Source: an uncultured Hyphomicrobiales bacterium
Lineage (GTDB): Bacteria; Pseudomonadota; Alphaproteobacteria; Rhizobiales; Beijerinckiaceae
Reading direction: 5' to 3'
NCBI GenBank assembly: GCA_903825465.1
Contig: CAIKAR010000030.1
Location: 248,001 to 312,000, forward strand
Length of the DNA stretch: 64,000 nucleotides
How positions within the stretch are numbered: position 1 is the stretch's first letter; the number at the start of each line of letters is the position of its first letter. The translations under genes and the position numbers were made by a program. The notes under the pieces are model-generated. The model was not told the DNA's origin, did no database searches, and saw only the letters and a list, made by a program, of their open reading frames with translations. This document shows positions 27,111 to 38,065 of this stretch, piece by piece.

Positions 27111-29609
27111 ATGCGGACCAGCCAGATTTCGGCCCTCGAGCACATTCCGGAGCCGGTGAGGTTTTTCATCGCGAACCGGCTTGCGGAGCTGGCGGGCCTG
27201 CTGCTGATCGCGCTGGTCGGCGCGACGTCGCTGGCGCTACTGACCTGGTCGGTGCTCGACCCCAGCTTCGACCACGCCACCGCTGGACCCATTCACAACC
27301 TGCTCGGCTGGCCGGGCGCTGTTATCGCCGACCTCGTGACGCAGATTCTTGGCGTCGGCTCGGTCGCCATGCTGGTGCCATTGGCGTTTTGGGGCTGGCG
27401 GCTGATGTTCCACCGTCGGCTCGGCTCGGCGAAAAAACGGCTGCTTCTCTGGATTGTTGGCACGATGTTGGTGACCGCCTTCGCTTCCTCGCTGCCGGTC
27501 ACCGACCGATGGCCGCTGCCGACGGGATTGGGCGGCGTCATCGGCGACGCGATCTCGTCGCTGCCGCGCAGGGTGTTTGGCGGCGGCAGAATCGTTGAGA
27601 TCGCCATGATGCTGACATTCGCGGCGACGGCGATTTTGACCATGTCGGCGGCCTCGGGATTCCGGCTCTCCAGCGGCGCGGACGACTTCGCCGAGGCGCC
27701 CGCCGAGCCCGCGCGCCCGGCGCGGGAGCGGGAAACCGAGGCGGAAAGCTCTTTTGGCGCGGTCTCTTTGGGCGCGACGATGCATTATTTCATGGGCGCC
27801 CGCGCCCGCGTTCAGCGCATGCTTGGCAGGGCGAAACTGGCCACCGCGCCGCGCCGCCGCGTCGAGCCTCGTGTCAGCGATTTGGCGGTGGATTTCGCCG
27901 CGCCCCGCGGTGGATCTCGAGTCGAAACCGTCGAAGCCCGATCTCCATCGCCAACTCCAGCGCCAGCGGATGACGGGTTCTCCAAGGCCGCCTCCCGTGT
28001 CGCGCCGCCGGCGCCGGGAATCAAATCCGGCAAACGGCTGGCCAAGGAGGCGCAACCCAGCCTGATGGGCGGAGCCGGGTTCGAACTCCCGCACCTCGCG
28101 TTGCTGGCTGAAGCCAAGCGGCAGGCTGTCGGCAAGATTTCGGAGGACGCCCTCGACCAGAACGCTCGGCTGCTGGAAGGTGTGCTCGACGATTTCGGCG
28201 TCAAGGGCGAAATCATCAAGGTCCGGCCGGGCCCGGTGGTGACGCTGTACGAGCTGGAGCCCGCGCCCGGCATCAAATCGTCGCGGGTGATCAGCCTGGC
28301 GGACGATATCGCGCGCTCGATGTCGGCGCTTTCCGCGCGCGTGGCGGTGGTTCAGGGCCGCAACGCCATTGGCGTCGAATTGCCCAACCAGAAGCGCGAG
28401 ACCGTTTTTCTGCGCGAATTGCTCGCCTCCGAGGATTTCGAGAAGAGCAAGCAGAAGCTCGCCATCGCGCTGGGAAAATCCATCGGCGGCGAGCCGATCA
28501 TCGTCGATCTCGCGCGCATGCCGCATCTGCTTGTCGCGGGCACGACCGGCTCGGGCAAATCCGTCGCCATCAACACGATGATCCTGTCGTTGTTGTACCG
28601 CCTGACGCCGGCCCAGTGCCGTCTGATCATGGTCGATCCGAAAATGCTGGAATTGTCGATCTACGACGGCATTCCGCATTTGCTGACGCCCGTCGTGACG
28701 GACCCGAAGAAGGCCGTCGTGGCGCTCAAATGGGCGGTCCGCGAGATGGAGGACCGCTACAAGAAGATGTCGAAAGTCGGCGTCCGCAACATCGAGGGCT
28801 TCAACGCCCGCGTGTCCGAGGCGCTGGCCAAGGGCGAGGTCATCAAGCGCACGGTGCAGACCGGCTACAACCGCGAAACCGGCGAGGCGATCTACGAGGA
28901 AGAGGACATGAACCTCGAGGTTCTGCCCTTCATCGTCGTCATCGTCGACGAAATGGCCGACCTGATGATGGTCGCCGGCAAGGACATCGAGGGCGCGATT
29001 CAACGGCTCGCGCAAATGGCCCGCGCGGCGGGCATTCACCTGATCATGGCGACCCAGCGCCCCTCGGTCGATGTCATCACAGGCACGATCAAGGCGAACT
29101 TCCCGACGCGGATTTCATTTCAGGTCACGTCGAAAATCGACAGCCGCACGATCCTCGGCGAGCAGGGCGCGGAACAGCTTCTGGGCCAGGGCGACATGCT
29201 CTACATGGCCGGCGGCGGACGTATTTCGCGCGTCCACGGTCCGTTTGTGTCGGATGGCGAAGTCGAAAGCATCGTAGCCCATCTCAAAACGCAGGGGCAG
29301 CCGGATTATCTGGAGGCGATCACCGTCGAGGACGAGGAAGAGGGCGGCGAGGCGCCAGCCAACCCCGGCTCGATGGACGCGGAGGAATCGGGCGATCTTT
29401 ACGATCGCGCGGTCGCCATCGTGTTGCGCGACCGCAAGTGCTCGACCAGCTATATTCAGCGGCGCCTGTCGGTTGGCTACAACAAGGCGGCCTCGCTGGT
29501 CGAGCGGATGGAAAAGGAGGGCGTCGTCGCGCCCGCCAACCACTCAGGCAAGCGTGAAATTCTGGTGGGCGGCGGCGTCGATCGCGGCGCTTTTGAACTA
29601 ACCGACTGA
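27111..29609 (+). CDS. ftsK: DNA translocase FtsK
   Basis: An 832-residue septal DNA pump with about four membrane helices (near residues 25-50, 75-100, 115-135, 160-185), then a Pro/Ala/Glu-rich linker (200-320). Next comes the RecA-like motor with P-loop GTTGSGKS (477-484) and [11 protein letters not shown]. The C-terminal gamma winged helix ([33 protein letters not shown]) recognises KOPS sequences. The ATG at 27111 has GGA 7 bases upstream; a TTG four codons earlier is in frame. lolA follows after 77 bp. Confidence 0.96.
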   Translation: MRTSQISALEHIPEPVRFFIANRLAELAGLLLIALVGATSLALLTWSVLDPSFDHATAGPIHNLLGWPGAVIADLVTQILGVGSVAMLVPLAFWGWRLMFHRRLGSAKKRLLLWIVGTMLVTAFASSLPVTDRWPLPTGLGGVIGDAISSLPRRVFGGGRIVEIAMMLTFAATAILTMSAASGFRLSSGADDFAEAPAEPARPARERETEAESSFGAVSLGATMHYFMGARARVQRMLGRAKLATAPRRRVEPRVSDLAVDFAAPRGGSRVETVEARSPSPTPAPADDGFSKAASRVAPPAPGIKSGKRLAKEAQPSLMGGAGFELPHLALLAEAKRQAVGKISEDALDQNARLLEGVLDDFGVKGEIIKVRPGPVVTLYELEPAPGIKSSRVISLADDIARSMSALSARVAVVQGRNAIGVELPNQKRETVFLRELLASEDFEKSKQKLAIALGKSIGGEPIIVDLARMPHLLVAGTTGSGKSVAINTMILSLLYRLTPAQCRLIMVDPKMLELSIYDGIPHLLTPVVTDPKKAVVALKWAVREMEDRYKKMSKVGVRNIEGFNARVSEALAKGEVIKRTVQTGYNRETGEAIYEEEDMNLEVLPFIVVIVDEMADLMMVAGKDIEGAIQRLAQMARAAGIHLIMATQRPSVDVITGTIKANFPTRISFQVTSKIDSRTILGEQGAEQLLGQGDMLYMAGGGRISRVHGPFVSDGEVESIVAHLKTQGQPDYLEAITVEDEEEGGEAPANPGSMDAEESGDLYDRAVAIVLRDRKCSTSYIQRRLSVGYNKAASLVERMEKEGVVAPANHSGKREILVGGGVDRGAFELTD

Positions 29610-29686
29610 GTTTTCAACCTTTCGACGCCGAAACGCCACAAACTGTTGTCAATCAAGCGTTTTCCAGAGCCTTTATGGAAGCATCC

Positions 29687-30376
29687 ATGAAACGCACGTT
29701 ATGGTCGTTGCAAGCCGCCGCCTTCGCCGCGCTGGTCGCCGGTCCGGCGCTGTCGCAGGGCGCGCCGATGCAGTTGCCCAAGGGCGGACCGGCCGCGGGC
29801 GCCATCAACAAGGCGGCGCCGCCGCCGAAAGCCGCCAGTCTCGATGGCGGCGCGCAAGTGCAGAGGGCCAACGCCTGGTTCAACGCCAACGCGACAATGA
29901 CGGCGGACTTCGCCCAGATCGGCCCGAGCGGCAAACGCACGGAAGGTCAGCTTTATGTGTCGAGGCCGGGGAAACTGCGCTTTTCCTACGACAATCCGGC
30001 GACGACCGACATCATCGCCGACGGCACCTCGATCGCCATCCGCGACCGCAAGACCGCCAAGCAGGAGCTGGCCTATATTTGGCAGACGCCGCTCAAGTTT
30101 TTGCTGAAGGACAAAATCGACCTTGCCCGGGACACCAAGGTCATCGACGTTTCGGAGTCGCCCGCCGGCGTCGCCATCGTCATCGAGGACAACGCGACGA
30201 TGGGCGGTGGCGTTTCGCGCATAAAACTGATCTTCGATCAGAAGAACTTCGCGCTCAAGCAATGGGTGGTGAAAGATCCGCAAGGCTACGAGACCACGGT
30301 GTCGCTCGCCAATCTCGACTTCAAGACCAAGCCCGACCCCGATCTTTTCAAGATCAACATGGAAAGGTTCAACTGA
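29687..30376 (+). CDS. lolA: Outer-membrane lipoprotein carrier LolA-like protein
   Basis: A 229-residue periplasmic protein with a signal peptide ending ALSQ. The LolA fold segments are visible: MTADFAQIGPSGKRTEGQLYVSRPGKLRFSYD-type strands, then the hydrophobic groove elements. It would ferry lipoproteins across the periplasm. The ftsK-lolA-xthA order is conserved in the group. The second ATG (29687) leaves a clean signal peptide; ATG 29675 is possible. Confidence 0.88.
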   Translation: MKRTLWSLQAAAFAALVAGPALSQGAPMQLPKGGPAAGAINKAAPPPKAASLDGGAQVQRANAWFNANATMTADFAQIGPSGKRTEGQLYVSRPGKLRFSYDNPATTDIIADGTSIAIRDRKTAKQELAYIWQTPLKFLLKDKIDLARDTKVIDVSESPAGVAIVIEDNATMGGGVSRIKLIFDQKNFALKQWVVKDPQGYETTVSLANLDFKTKPDPDLFKINMERFN

Positions 30377-30451
30377 GCGGGGTTTGCGGCTTGGCGACCC
30401 GAACCATTGATGCGATCTTCCGGGACCTTCAAACCCGGAAATTTCCCCACA

Positions 30452-31267
30452 ATGATTTTGGCGACATGGAACATCAATTCGGTGCGGCTGCGCCTTCCCC
30501 TCGTGGAAAAATTCTGCCTTGAGCACAAGCCCGACGTGCTGTGCCTTCAGGAAACCAAATGCCGCGACGCCGAGTTTCCGTCCAGCGATTTCCGCCGCCT
30601 CGGGTATGAGCACCTCGCGATCAACGGCCAGAAGGGCTACCACGGGGTTTGCATCGCCTCGCGCCTGCCCATCGAGAAGACCGTCGCCCGCCCGTTTTGC
30701 GGCATGGGCGATTCCCGCCACGTCGCGGTAACGCTGGGCGCGGCGGCCGGCTTCGAGAATCCGGTCACGATCCACAATTTCTACGTGCCGGCGGGCGGCG
30801 ACGAGCCCGATGTCGCGATCAATCCGAAGTTCGTCCACAAACTCGCCTTTCTCGACGAAATGGCGAGCTGGATGAAGGCCGACGGCGTGGCTGACGGACT
30901 TTCCGCCGTGGTTGGCGATTTGAACATCGCGCCGCTCGAAACCGATGTCTGGAACCACAAGGCGCTGCTGAAGATCGTCAGTCACACGCCCATCGAAGTG
31001 GAGAAACTCGCGGCGGTCGCCGCCGCCGGGCCCTGGACGGACGCGGTGCGCCTGCGCGTCGATCCCGCCGTCAAGCTTTTTTCGTGGTGGAGCTACCGTT
31101 CGGCGGACTGGTCGAACGCCGACAAGGGCCGCCGGCTCGACCATATCTGGACAAGCCGCGATCTCGCGAAAAACGTTGTGGGCGTCGAGGTCGTGCGCGC
31201 GGCGCGGGGATGGGAAAGGCCATCCGACCACGTGCCGGTGCTGGCGACCTTCAATTTCGACGTTTGA
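30452..31267 (+). CDS. xthA: Exodeoxyribonuclease III
   Basis: A 271-residue AP endonuclease/3'-exonuclease of base-excision repair. It begins ILATWNINSVR, has the catalytic Glu in LCLQETKC, GDLNIAP, and the closing DHIWTS and SDHVPV motifs with the catalytic His. The ATG at 30452 gives the usual N-terminus; an earlier in-frame ATG (30410) adds 14 atypical residues. Confidence 0.95.
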   Translation: MILATWNINSVRLRLPLVEKFCLEHKPDVLCLQETKCRDAEFPSSDFRRLGYEHLAINGQKGYHGVCIASRLPIEKTVARPFCGMGDSRHVAVTLGAAAGFENPVTIHNFYVPAGGDEPDVAINPKFVHKLAFLDEMASWMKADGVADGLSAVVGDLNIAPLETDVWNHKALLKIVSHTPIEVEKLAAVAAAGPWTDAVRLRVDPAVKLFSWWSYRSADWSNADKGRRLDHIWTSRDLAKNVVGVEVVRAARGWERPSDHVPVLATFNFDV

Positions 31268-31288
31268 TCGAAGCGGCGCGGCGTCGGC

Positions 31289-31756
31289 TCAATCGACGCT
31301 GGGCGCGTCGATGAAATTGTCGGCGCTCGCCGCTTGCATCCGTTGCGAGAATTCAGTCAGGCGCGCTTCGACCAGCGTTCGCACCTGCCGCGCGCTGCGC
31401 GGATTTTCCTTGAGCATGCGCTGAAAAAGCTCCCGGGGGATTTTCAACACCGCGGAAGGCGCCCGCGCGATGGCGGTCGTCGGCCGGATTGTCTGCGTGA
31501 GCAGGGCCATTTCGCCCAGCAGCGCGGGCGGTGAAATCATTTTCGGCGGGATGGAGCGTTCCGCGGCGACAAGTTCAACCTGCCCGTTGAGCAGAATATA
31601 GCCGCCATCCGAAGGTTCGCCTTGCTGGAAGACGACCTCGTCGCGCCGCAGGATCTTGGTCTCTCCGTAAAACCCGATCTGCCGCCGGACGTTGTACTCG
31701 AGCGCCCCCAGCAGCGGAATTTTCGCCCAATCGGCGGCTTCGTTTTCGTAGGTCAT
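31289..31756 (-). CDS. Cyclic nucleotide-binding domain protein
   Basis: A 155-residue protein made almost entirely of one cNMP-binding barrel (about 15-130). The phosphate-binding cassette is LLGEMALLTQTIRPTTAIA, close to the GEMAL-x-RpTA pattern. There is no helix-turn-helix, so it is not a Crp-type activator. It follows the response-regulator gene by 6 bp and is presumably co-transcribed, suggesting a linked signalling role. The ligand is unknown. Confidence 0.8.
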   Translation of the reverse strand: MTYENEAADWAKIPLLGALEYNVRRQIGFYGETKILRRDEVVFQQGEPSDGGYILLNGQVELVAAERSIPPKMISPPALLGEMALLTQTIRPTTAIARAPSAVLKIPRELFQRMLKENPRSARQVRTLVEARLTEFSQRMQAASADNFIDAPSVD

Positions 31757-31762
31757 GTGGGT

Positions 31763-32449
31763 TTACTGATTCAGCCGGTAGCCGCCGGGCTCGGTGACCA
31801 GGATTTTCGCCTCCGACGGATCGGCCTCGATCTTTTGCCTGAGCCGGTAGATGTGGGTTTCGAGCGTATGGGTCGTGACGTTGGCGTTATATCCCCACAC
31901 TTCCTGCAAAAGCACGTCGCGCGACACGACCGCCTGCCTGGCGCGGAAAAGGAAGCGGATGATCGAGGTTTCCTTTTCGGTCAGGCGGATTTTCTGTCCT
32001 TTTTCGTTCACCAGAAGTTTCATGCCGGGCCTGAAGGACAGGCCGCCGACCTGAAACACCGCGTCGTTGCTCGCCTCGTGCTGACGCAGATGGGCGCGAA
32101 TACGGGCCAGCAGGACCGCGAAGCGCAGCGGCTTGGCGAGATAGTCGTTGGCGCCGGAATCGAGCCCCAGCACGACATCCGTGTCGCTCGTCTGGCCTGT
32201 CAGCATGATGATCGGGCTTTTGAAGCCGCCGTTGCGCAGCGTCTTCACGGCTTCGCGGCCATCCATGTCTGGCAGGCCGACGTCCATGACGACGAGGTCG
32301 GGATCCTCGGAGCCAGCCATGGCGATGCCAGCCGCGGCCGTGCCGGCGACGAGGACGCTGAACTCCTCCAGCGGGCTCAACTGCTCGGCCAGGCCGCGGC
32401 GCAACTCCTCGTCGTCTTCGACCAGCAGGATTTTGCGTATTTGACTCAT
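31763..32449 (-). CDS. OmpR-family response regulator
   Basis: A 228-residue protein. The receiver domain has VEDDEEL, the phospho-acceptor Asp in VVMDVGLPDMDG, and Lys in LAKPLRFA. The winged-helix DNA-binding domain has LTEKETSIIRFLFR, TTHTLETHIYRLRQKIE and GGYRLNQ. No kinase gene is adjacent. The sequence is close to a response regulator conserved across the Hyphomicrobiales, but I cannot name it safely. The cNMP protein lies directly downstream. Confidence 0.9.
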   Translation of the reverse strand: MSQIRKILLVEDDEELRRGLAEQLSPLEEFSVLVAGTAAAGIAMAGSEDPDLVVMDVGLPDMDGREAVKTLRNGGFKSPIIMLTGQTSDTDVVLGLDSGANDYLAKPLRFAVLLARIRAHLRQHEASNDAVFQVGGLSFRPGMKLLVNEKGQKIRLTEKETSIIRFLFRARQAVVSRDVLLQEVWGYNANVTTHTLETHIYRLRQKIEADPSEAKILVTEPGGYRLNQ

Positions 32450-32509
32450 GTTCGCATCGTGCTTTGCTGCGCGCGGCGGAAGGTCCGCCGCGGCGGGAGA
32501 CTTTAGGTT

Positions 32510-33211
32510 TTGAAGCGCGATTGGTCAAAGGCGCGGCCGGTTCGGGTTTCGACCGGCGCCAAGCGCAAGCGGCCGAGCCGCGCCCCCGCGCCGACCGAGA
32601 TCGTGGTGTCGCCCTGCTGGGACAATCGATCCCGGGGCACGCTGACGTTTGGCGCGACGACGGTTCGCTGCGCGCTGGGGCGCGGCGGCGTGGCGACGAA
32701 CAAGCGGGAGGGCGATGGCGCGACGCCTTTCGGTCGCTACGAAATCGTGGCCCGGCTGACACGGCGGGATAGACTGCCTGCGCCCGCCACGACGCCGCCG
32801 ATGGAGGCGATCCGGGCGGGGGACGGGTGGTGCGACGATCCCAAATCGGGCGCCTACAACCGGCCCATCCAACTGCCCTCGCGCCTTGGCCACGAGGAGA
32901 TGTGGCGCGACGACGGCCTCTACGACGTGGTTCTGGTGCTGGACCACAATCTCCTGCGCCGAACGCGGTCGCGCGGCAGCGCCATCTTTTTTCACGTCGC
33001 GGCCTTCGGCTATGAGCCCACGGCCGGCTGCGTCGCCATCTCCATCGCGGACATGCGCCGCCTGTTGCCGCGCCTACCGCGCCGGGTTTTTTTGCGCATC
33101 CTGCTGCCCGGCGGCGGCGCGCGATCCAAAAATCGCCGAGCCGACGCGCACATGGGTCGCGCCCGATTGGACCGCCAGCTCGAAATCCGCGCTCATTCCC
33201 ATCGACAGTGA
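32510..33211 (+). CDS. L,D-transpeptidase family protein
   Basis: A 233-residue protein of the YkuD-like type. KREGDGATPFGRYEI and the catalytic region FFHVAAFGYEPTAGCVAIS, with His and nucleophile Cys, are diagnostic. It may cross-link peptidoglycan or attach proteins to it. No signal peptide is obvious. The only plausible start is a TTG at 32510. The true fold ends near RVFLRILL; the last ~35 residues are basic, low-complexity, and overlap yggS in antisense by 138 bp. Confidence 0.8.
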   Translation: MKRDWSKARPVRVSTGAKRKRPSRAPAPTEIVVSPCWDNRSRGTLTFGATTVRCALGRGGVATNKREGDGATPFGRYEIVARLTRRDRLPAPATTPPMEAIRAGDGWCDDPKSGAYNRPIQLPSRLGHEEMWRDDGLYDVVLVLDHNLLRRTRSRGSAIFFHVAAFGYEPTAGCVAISIADMRRLLPRLPRRVFLRILLPGGGARSKNRRADAHMGRARLDRQLEIRAHSHRQ

Positions 33212-33814
33212 ACGCAGCCCGTTGCGCCTGGCGATCTTCGCCAGCAGCGCGAAATGCGGCGCGGCGAGTTCGCCCGCGGGGGGGACGCACATCAGGCCCT
33301 CGATTTCGAGCCCGAGACGCTCCCGGCAGTCGCGCAGAAAATCATCGACCTTTTCCGGCGGAACGCCGGCTTTTTGCGGTTCCGCGCCGGTGTTGACCTC
33401 CACAAACAACTTCGGGAAGCGGTTCTCCCGCTTCATTTCATGAGCGACCGCCTCGGCGATTTTCACGCGGTCGATGGTTTCAATCACGTCGAAAAGCGCC
33501 ACCGCCTCGCGCGCCTTGTTCGACTGCAATGGCCCGATCAGATGCAGTTCGACATTTGGGAACCGCTCTTTGAGAGCGGGCCATTTGGCTTTCGCCTCCT
33601 GGACGCGGTTCTCGCCGAAAATCCGCTCACCGGCTTCGAGAACGGGCGAAATGGCTTCTTCGTCGAAGGTCTTCGAGACGCAGACAAGCGCAACCTCCCC
33701 GGCTTGCCGGCCGGAGTCGAGCGCGGCGCGCGCGATTCGCGCCCGCACGTCGCGCAGGCCCGCTGTTCCGGGCGCGGCCGCGATGGAGGCGGTTTGGCCG
33801 CTCGCGTCGTTCAT
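33074..33814 (-). CDS. YggS-family pyridoxal-phosphate homeostasis protein
   Basis: A 246-residue TIM-barrel PLP protein. PLP lysine Lys48 is in LVCVSKTF; GENRVQEA, HLIGPLQSNK, FVEVNTGAEPQKAG and MGMSADFELAV are family hallmarks. It buffers free PLP. The C-terminus continues about 12 residues past the usual end (SAIFGSR), into the antisense of the L,D-transpeptidase gene. It is divergent from leuS (98 bp). Confidence 0.93.
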   Translation of the reverse strand: MNDASGQTASIAAAPGTAGLRDVRARIARAALDSGRQAGEVALVCVSKTFDEEAISPVLEAGERIFGENRVQEAKAKWPALKERFPNVELHLIGPLQSNKAREAVALFDVIETIDRVKIAEAVAHEMKRENRFPKLFVEVNTGAEPQKAGVPPEKVDDFLRDCRERLGLEIEGLMCVPPAGELAAPHFALLAKIARRNGLRSLSMGMSADFELAVQSGATHVRVGSAIFGSRAAAGQQDAQKNPAR

Positions 33815-33912
33815 GAAGAAACGCCCGCGTTCGTCCGAATTGTTGACCGCGCCGGAAAAACCATGTTCCTGTCGCCCAAATCCCGTTTCCCCATTCCGGT
33901 TTTTAGCTACGC

Positions 33913-36540
33913 ATGATGAACGAGCGTTACAACCCCCTCGAAGCCGAGCCGAAGTGGCAGAAGGCCTGGGCGGATCAAGAGATATTTCTGACCCGGAACG
34001 ACGATCCGCGGCCGAAATACTACGTCCTTGAAATGTTCCCCTATCCGTCGGGGCGCATTCACATGGGCCATGTGCGCAACTACGCCATGGGCGACGTGGT
34101 GGCGCGGTACCGGCGGGCCAAAGGCTTCAACGTGCTCCACCCGATGGGGTGGGACGCCTTCGGCCTGCCCGCCGAAAACGCCGCGCGACAGAACAAGACC
34201 GACCCGGCGACATGGACCTACGCCAATATCGCCACCATGCGGGGGCAGCTCAAATCCATGGGCTTGTCGCTCGACTGGTCGCGGGAAATCGCGACCTGCG
34301 ATCCCTCTTATTACAAACATCAACAGAGGCTGTTCCTCGACTTTCTCAAGGCGGGGCTGGTCGAGCGCAAGCAGTCCAAGGTCAACTGGGATCCGGTCGA
34401 TCAAACCGTGCTCGCCAACGAGCAGGTCATCGACGGCCGCGCGTGGCGTTCCGGCGCGCTGGTTGAACAACGCGAACTGACGCAGTGGTTTCTGAAAATA
34501 TCCGACAGTTCGCAGGATCTGCTCGATTCGCTCGACACGCTGGAACGCTGGCCGGAAAAAGTCCGGCTGATGCAAAAGAACTGGATCGGACGGTCCGAGG
34601 GTCTGCGGGTTCGATTCGCCATCGACGGCGCCGGCCCGAAGGACGCGTGGCGCGACATCGAGGTGTTCACGACGCGCCCCGACACCCTGTTTGGCGCGAA
34701 GTTCATCGCGTTGTCGCCGGATCACGGATTGTCGAAGGAACTCGCCGCGAAGAATCCGGCGCTGGCGGCGTTCGCGGCGGAATGCGCGCGGGTGGGCACC
34801 TCGGCCGAGGCGATCGAGACGGCGGAGAAGAAGGGTTTCGACACCGGGCTGCGGGTCGCGCATCCCTTCGACCCCGATTGGAAAATTCCGGTTTTCGTCG
34901 CCAATTTCGTGCTGATTGAATACGGCACCGGCGCGATTTTCGGCTGTCCCGCGCACGACCAGCGCGACCTCGATTTCGCCAACGCCTACGGCCTTGGCAA
35001 CACGCCGGTTGTGTGTCCGCCGGGACAGGACCCCGCGACGTTCAAGATCGTCGACGTGGCCTTCGACGGAGACGGCGATCTCGTCAACTCGCGGTTCCTC
35101 GACGGCATGACGGTGGAGGCGGCCAAGGCCGAGGTCAACAAGCGGCTATGCGCCGCCGACCTTTTCGGGCGCCCGCAAGCGACGGGAACCGTCAACTACC
35201 GCCTGCGCGACTGGGGCATCTCGCGCCAGCGCTACTGGGGTTGCCCGATTCCGGTCATCCATTGCGAGTCCTGCGGCGTCGTGCCGGTCCCCGCCGATCA
35301 ACTGCCGGTGATCTTGCCGACCGACGTCGATTTCGGCGCAACGGGCAATCCGCTGGACCATCACGCCACTTGGAAGCATGTGGATTGCCCGGTTTGCGCG
35401 CGGCGATCGCGGCGCGAAACCGACACGATGGACACGTTTGTCGATTCCTCCTGGTATTTCGCCCGCTTCACCGACCCCGCCCTTGGCGACGCGGCGACCG
35501 ACCCGAAAACGGCCAACCACTGGCTGCCCGTCGATCAATATATCGGCGGCATCGAGCACGCGATTCTGCACCTGCTGTATTCGCGTTATTTCACCCGCGC
35601 GATGAAGGCGACGGGTCATCTCGGCCTGAAGGAGCCATTCGCGGGCTTGTTCACGCAGGGGATGGTGGTCCACGAGACCTACAAGGGCGCTGGCGGCGAT
35701 TGGTTGACGCCGGCGGAAGTCAAGATCGAATCGACCGGCGGCGCCCGGCGCGCCGTCGCGCTGGCCGACAACGCCCCCGCTGAAATCGGCGCCATCGAAA
35801 AGATGTCGAAGTCGAAGCGCAACGTCGTCGATCCCGACGACATCATCGGCGCTTACGGCGCCGACACGGCGCGCTGGTTCATGCTGTCGGATTCGCCGCC
35901 CGACCGCGACATCATCTGGAGCGACGAGGGCGTGCAGGGCGCTTCCCGCTACGCCCAGCAGGTCTGGCGGCTGATCGGCGACCTCGCTTCGGCCGCGCTG
36001 GAGCCGGGCGCCGCCGCGCCGAACGAATTTTCCGCCGCCGCCACCGCGGTGCGCCGCCTGACGCATCAACATCTTCAGCGGGTTGAACAAAACCTGGAGC
36101 GCCTGCGCTTCAACACGGTCATCGCCGAAATAAGGAAGTTTTCCAACGCGCTGATCGAGGCCCTGGACAAGGAGACCGAAGCGGCCGCCCGCGACGCCGC
36201 TTTCGCCTATCGCGAGGCCGCGGACGCGCTGGCGATTCTGATTTCGCTGATCATGCCGCATCTGGCGGAAGAGTGCTGGGAACGGCTGGGCCACGCGTCG
36301 TCGATTTGTCTGGCGGCCTGGCCGGCGGTGGACGAGGCCTACGCGCGAGAGGACACGGTGCTCATGCCGGTCCAGATCAACGGCAGGAAACGCGCCGAAT
36401 TCATGTGCGCGCGCGACTGGGACAACGCGCGCGTCGAGAAGGAAGCGCTCGGCCTCGACGCCGTGATAAAGGCGCTCGAAGGCCGCGCGCCGAAGAAAAT
36501 CGTCGTCGTCCCGCAAAGGATCGTCAATGTCGTGGTCTAG
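33913..36540 (+). CDS. leuS: Leucine-tRNA ligase
   Basis: An 875-residue class Ia aminoacyl-tRNA synthetase of normal length. The HIGH-like motif is IHMGH (49-53 within [15 protein letters not shown]), the KMSKS loop is at 630-634, and the editing domain holds [10 protein letters not shown]. It charges tRNA-Leu, for example the tRNA at 13498. ATGs occur at 33913 and 33916. lptE starts 14 bp before its stop, indicating coupling. Confidence 0.98.
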   Translation: MMNERYNPLEAEPKWQKAWADQEIFLTRNDDPRPKYYVLEMFPYPSGRIHMGHVRNYAMGDVVARYRRAKGFNVLHPMGWDAFGLPAENAARQNKTDPATWTYANIATMRGQLKSMGLSLDWSREIATCDPSYYKHQQRLFLDFLKAGLVERKQSKVNWDPVDQTVLANEQVIDGRAWRSGALVEQRELTQWFLKISDSSQDLLDSLDTLERWPEKVRLMQKNWIGRSEGLRVRFAIDGAGPKDAWRDIEVFTTRPDTLFGAKFIALSPDHGLSKELAAKNPALAAFAAECARVGTSAEAIETAEKKGFDTGLRVAHPFDPDWKIPVFVANFVLIEYGTGAIFGCPAHDQRDLDFANAYGLGNTPVVCPPGQDPATFKIVDVAFDGDGDLVNSRFLDGMTVEAAKAEVNKRLCAADLFGRPQATGTVNYRLRDWGISRQRYWGCPIPVIHCESCGVVPVPADQLPVILPTDVDFGATGNPLDHHATWKHVDCPVCARRSRRETDTMDTFVDSSWYFARFTDPALGDAATDPKTANHWLPVDQYIGGIEHAILHLLYSRYFTRAMKATGHLGLKEPFAGLFTQGMVVHETYKGAGGDWLTPAEVKIESTGGARRAVALADNAPAEIGAIEKMSKSKRNVVDPDDIIGAYGADTARWFMLSDSPPDRDIIWSDEGVQGASRYAQQVWRLIGDLASAALEPGAAAPNEFSAAATAVRRLTHQHLQRVEQNLERLRFNTVIAEIRKFSNALIEALDKETEAAARDAAFAYREAADALAILISLIMPHLAEECWERLGHASSICLAAWPAVDEAYAREDTVLMPVQINGRKRAEFMCARDWDNARVEKEALGLDAVIKALEGRAPKKIVVVPQRIVNVVV

Positions 36541-37042
36541 GCGAGCGGCGTCGCGCGTCTGCGCCGCCTCTATGGGCGCGGTCGCGCTGGGCGGGTGTTT
36601 TCAGCCGCTCTATCAAGGCGGCGCGGCGGGGAGCGCCGGCGCGGCGTTGTCATCGATCGTTGTGACGCCGATTTCCGAACGTCTCGGCTATTACCTGACG
36701 AATGAACTGACGTTTCGCTTCAACGGCGGCGCGCCTGTCGACAATCCACAATACAGGTTGACCGTCGCCCTCCACGAGCGCGTGCAAACGCCCGTGGTCG
36801 ACACCGTGAGCGGCCAGGCGACGGCGGCCATCGTCGGCATCGACGCCGAATACAAGCTCGAAACCGCCGGCGGCTTGAGCGTCGTGACTTCGGGCACGGC
36901 CTTCACCACGGAAACCTACGATCGCACCAGCCAGCGGTTCGCCAATATCCGCGCCGCGCGCGACGCCGAAATCCGCGGCGCGAAAGTTCTCGGCGACCAG
37001 ATATTCACGCGTGTCGCCGCCGCGCTCCATTCGGGGGGATAG
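36527..37042 (+). CDS. lptE: LPS-assembly lipoprotein LptE
   Basis: A 171-residue lipoprotein with a signal peptide and lipobox ALGGC (Cys24), followed by FQPLYQ, the typical LptE N-terminus. It plugs the LptD barrel in the outer membrane for LPS insertion. The gene overlaps leuS by 14 bp and precedes holA by 3 bp, the conserved leuS-lptE-holA order. Confidence 0.88.
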   Translation: MSWSRRAASRVCAASMGAVALGGCFQPLYQGGAAGSAGAALSSIVVTPISERLGYYLTNELTFRFNGGAPVDNPQYRLTVALHERVQTPVVDTVSGQATAAIVGIDAEYKLETAGGLSVVTSGTAFTTETYDRTSQRFANIRAARDAEIRGAKVLGDQIFTRVAAALHSGG

Positions 37043-37045
37043 GCC

Positions 37046-38062
37046 GTGGTCGCCCTGCCCGCGCGCGACCTCGACGGGTTCATGAAACGCCAATCCGGCG
37101 GCGGCTTCGTGTTTCTGGTTTTCGGCCCGGACCAGGGCCTGATCGACGAGAAAATAAGCGCGATTTCGCGCGCCTGCGTCGCCGATGTCGGCGATCCCTT
37201 CCAACTCGTGCGCCTCGATGGCGACACGGTGGCGGGCGATCCCGGCCTGCTCGCCGACGAGTGGAATTCCATGGGCCTGTTCCACGCGCGGCGCGCCATC
37301 CGCGTCGATCTTGGCGCCCGCGACATCCTTGAATCCGTGCGCGCCTGCGTCGAAGCTCCGAACCCGGATTGCGCGCTGATGATCAAGGCGGGCGCGCTGA
37401 AGCGCGATCACGCCCTGCGGCAATTCTGCGAGCGGCAAAAGATGGCGCTCGCCATCGAGTGCTTCGCCGACAGCGAAGCCGACATCAGGAGCGTCGTGCT
37501 CAAAACAATGGGCGACGCCGGCGTTTCCATCGATCCGAAAGCCGTCGACACGCTTGTCGATATTCTTGGCCTCGACCGGGCGATGACGCGGAGCGAGCTG
37601 GAAAAGCTGGCGCTTTACGCCGACGAGACGAAATCAATCGGCGTCGCCGACGTTGAAATGGTGGTCGCGGACGCCGCGCCCAAGGCCGGCGAACCAGCGA
37701 TCGCGGCGGCGCTGTCGGGCGATATCGCCGACGCCACGCTCGGCGCCTCCCGCATGATGGCGGGCGCGAACGCCAGCGGCATCGCGGGCGCGGCCCTGCG
37801 GATTTGCCTGCTCGGACATCGCGCCGTCGCCGAACGCGACGCCGGCAACGCCGGCGCGGCGGAGCGGTTCGCCCGCTCGACCGGCGCGTTGCGGCACGAT
37901 TTCGCGCGGCTGGTCGCCGCGAAGAACACCGGCATGATGCTTGATTTCATCGAGACCATGAACGCCGCCGTGGATCGCGGGCGCCGCGAGCCGGCTCTCG
38001 ACGACACCGTGACGATGCGCGGCCTGTGGACTATCGCGCGACGGGCGAAGGCGCGCCGCTGA
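37046..38062 (+). CDS. holA: DNA polymerase III subunit delta
   Basis: A 338-residue clamp-loader delta subunit. It begins at a GTG (37046) three bases after lptE. FVFLVFGPDQGLIDEK near the start is the HolA signature (degenerate P-loop), and the three-domain length is normal. It opens the beta clamp. It ends 3 bp from the convergent tal. Confidence 0.92.
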   Translation: MVALPARDLDGFMKRQSGGGFVFLVFGPDQGLIDEKISAISRACVADVGDPFQLVRLDGDTVAGDPGLLADEWNSMGLFHARRAIRVDLGARDILESVRACVEAPNPDCALMIKAGALKRDHALRQFCERQKMALAIECFADSEADIRSVVLKTMGDAGVSIDPKAVDTLVDILGLDRAMTRSELEKLALYADETKSIGVADVEMVVADAAPKAGEPAIAAALSGDIADATLGASRMMAGANASGIAGAALRICLLGHRAVAERDAGNAGAAERFARSTGALRHDFARLVAAKNTGMMLDFIETMNAAVDRGRREPALDDTVTMRGLWTIARRAKARR

Positions 38063-38065
38063 GCG

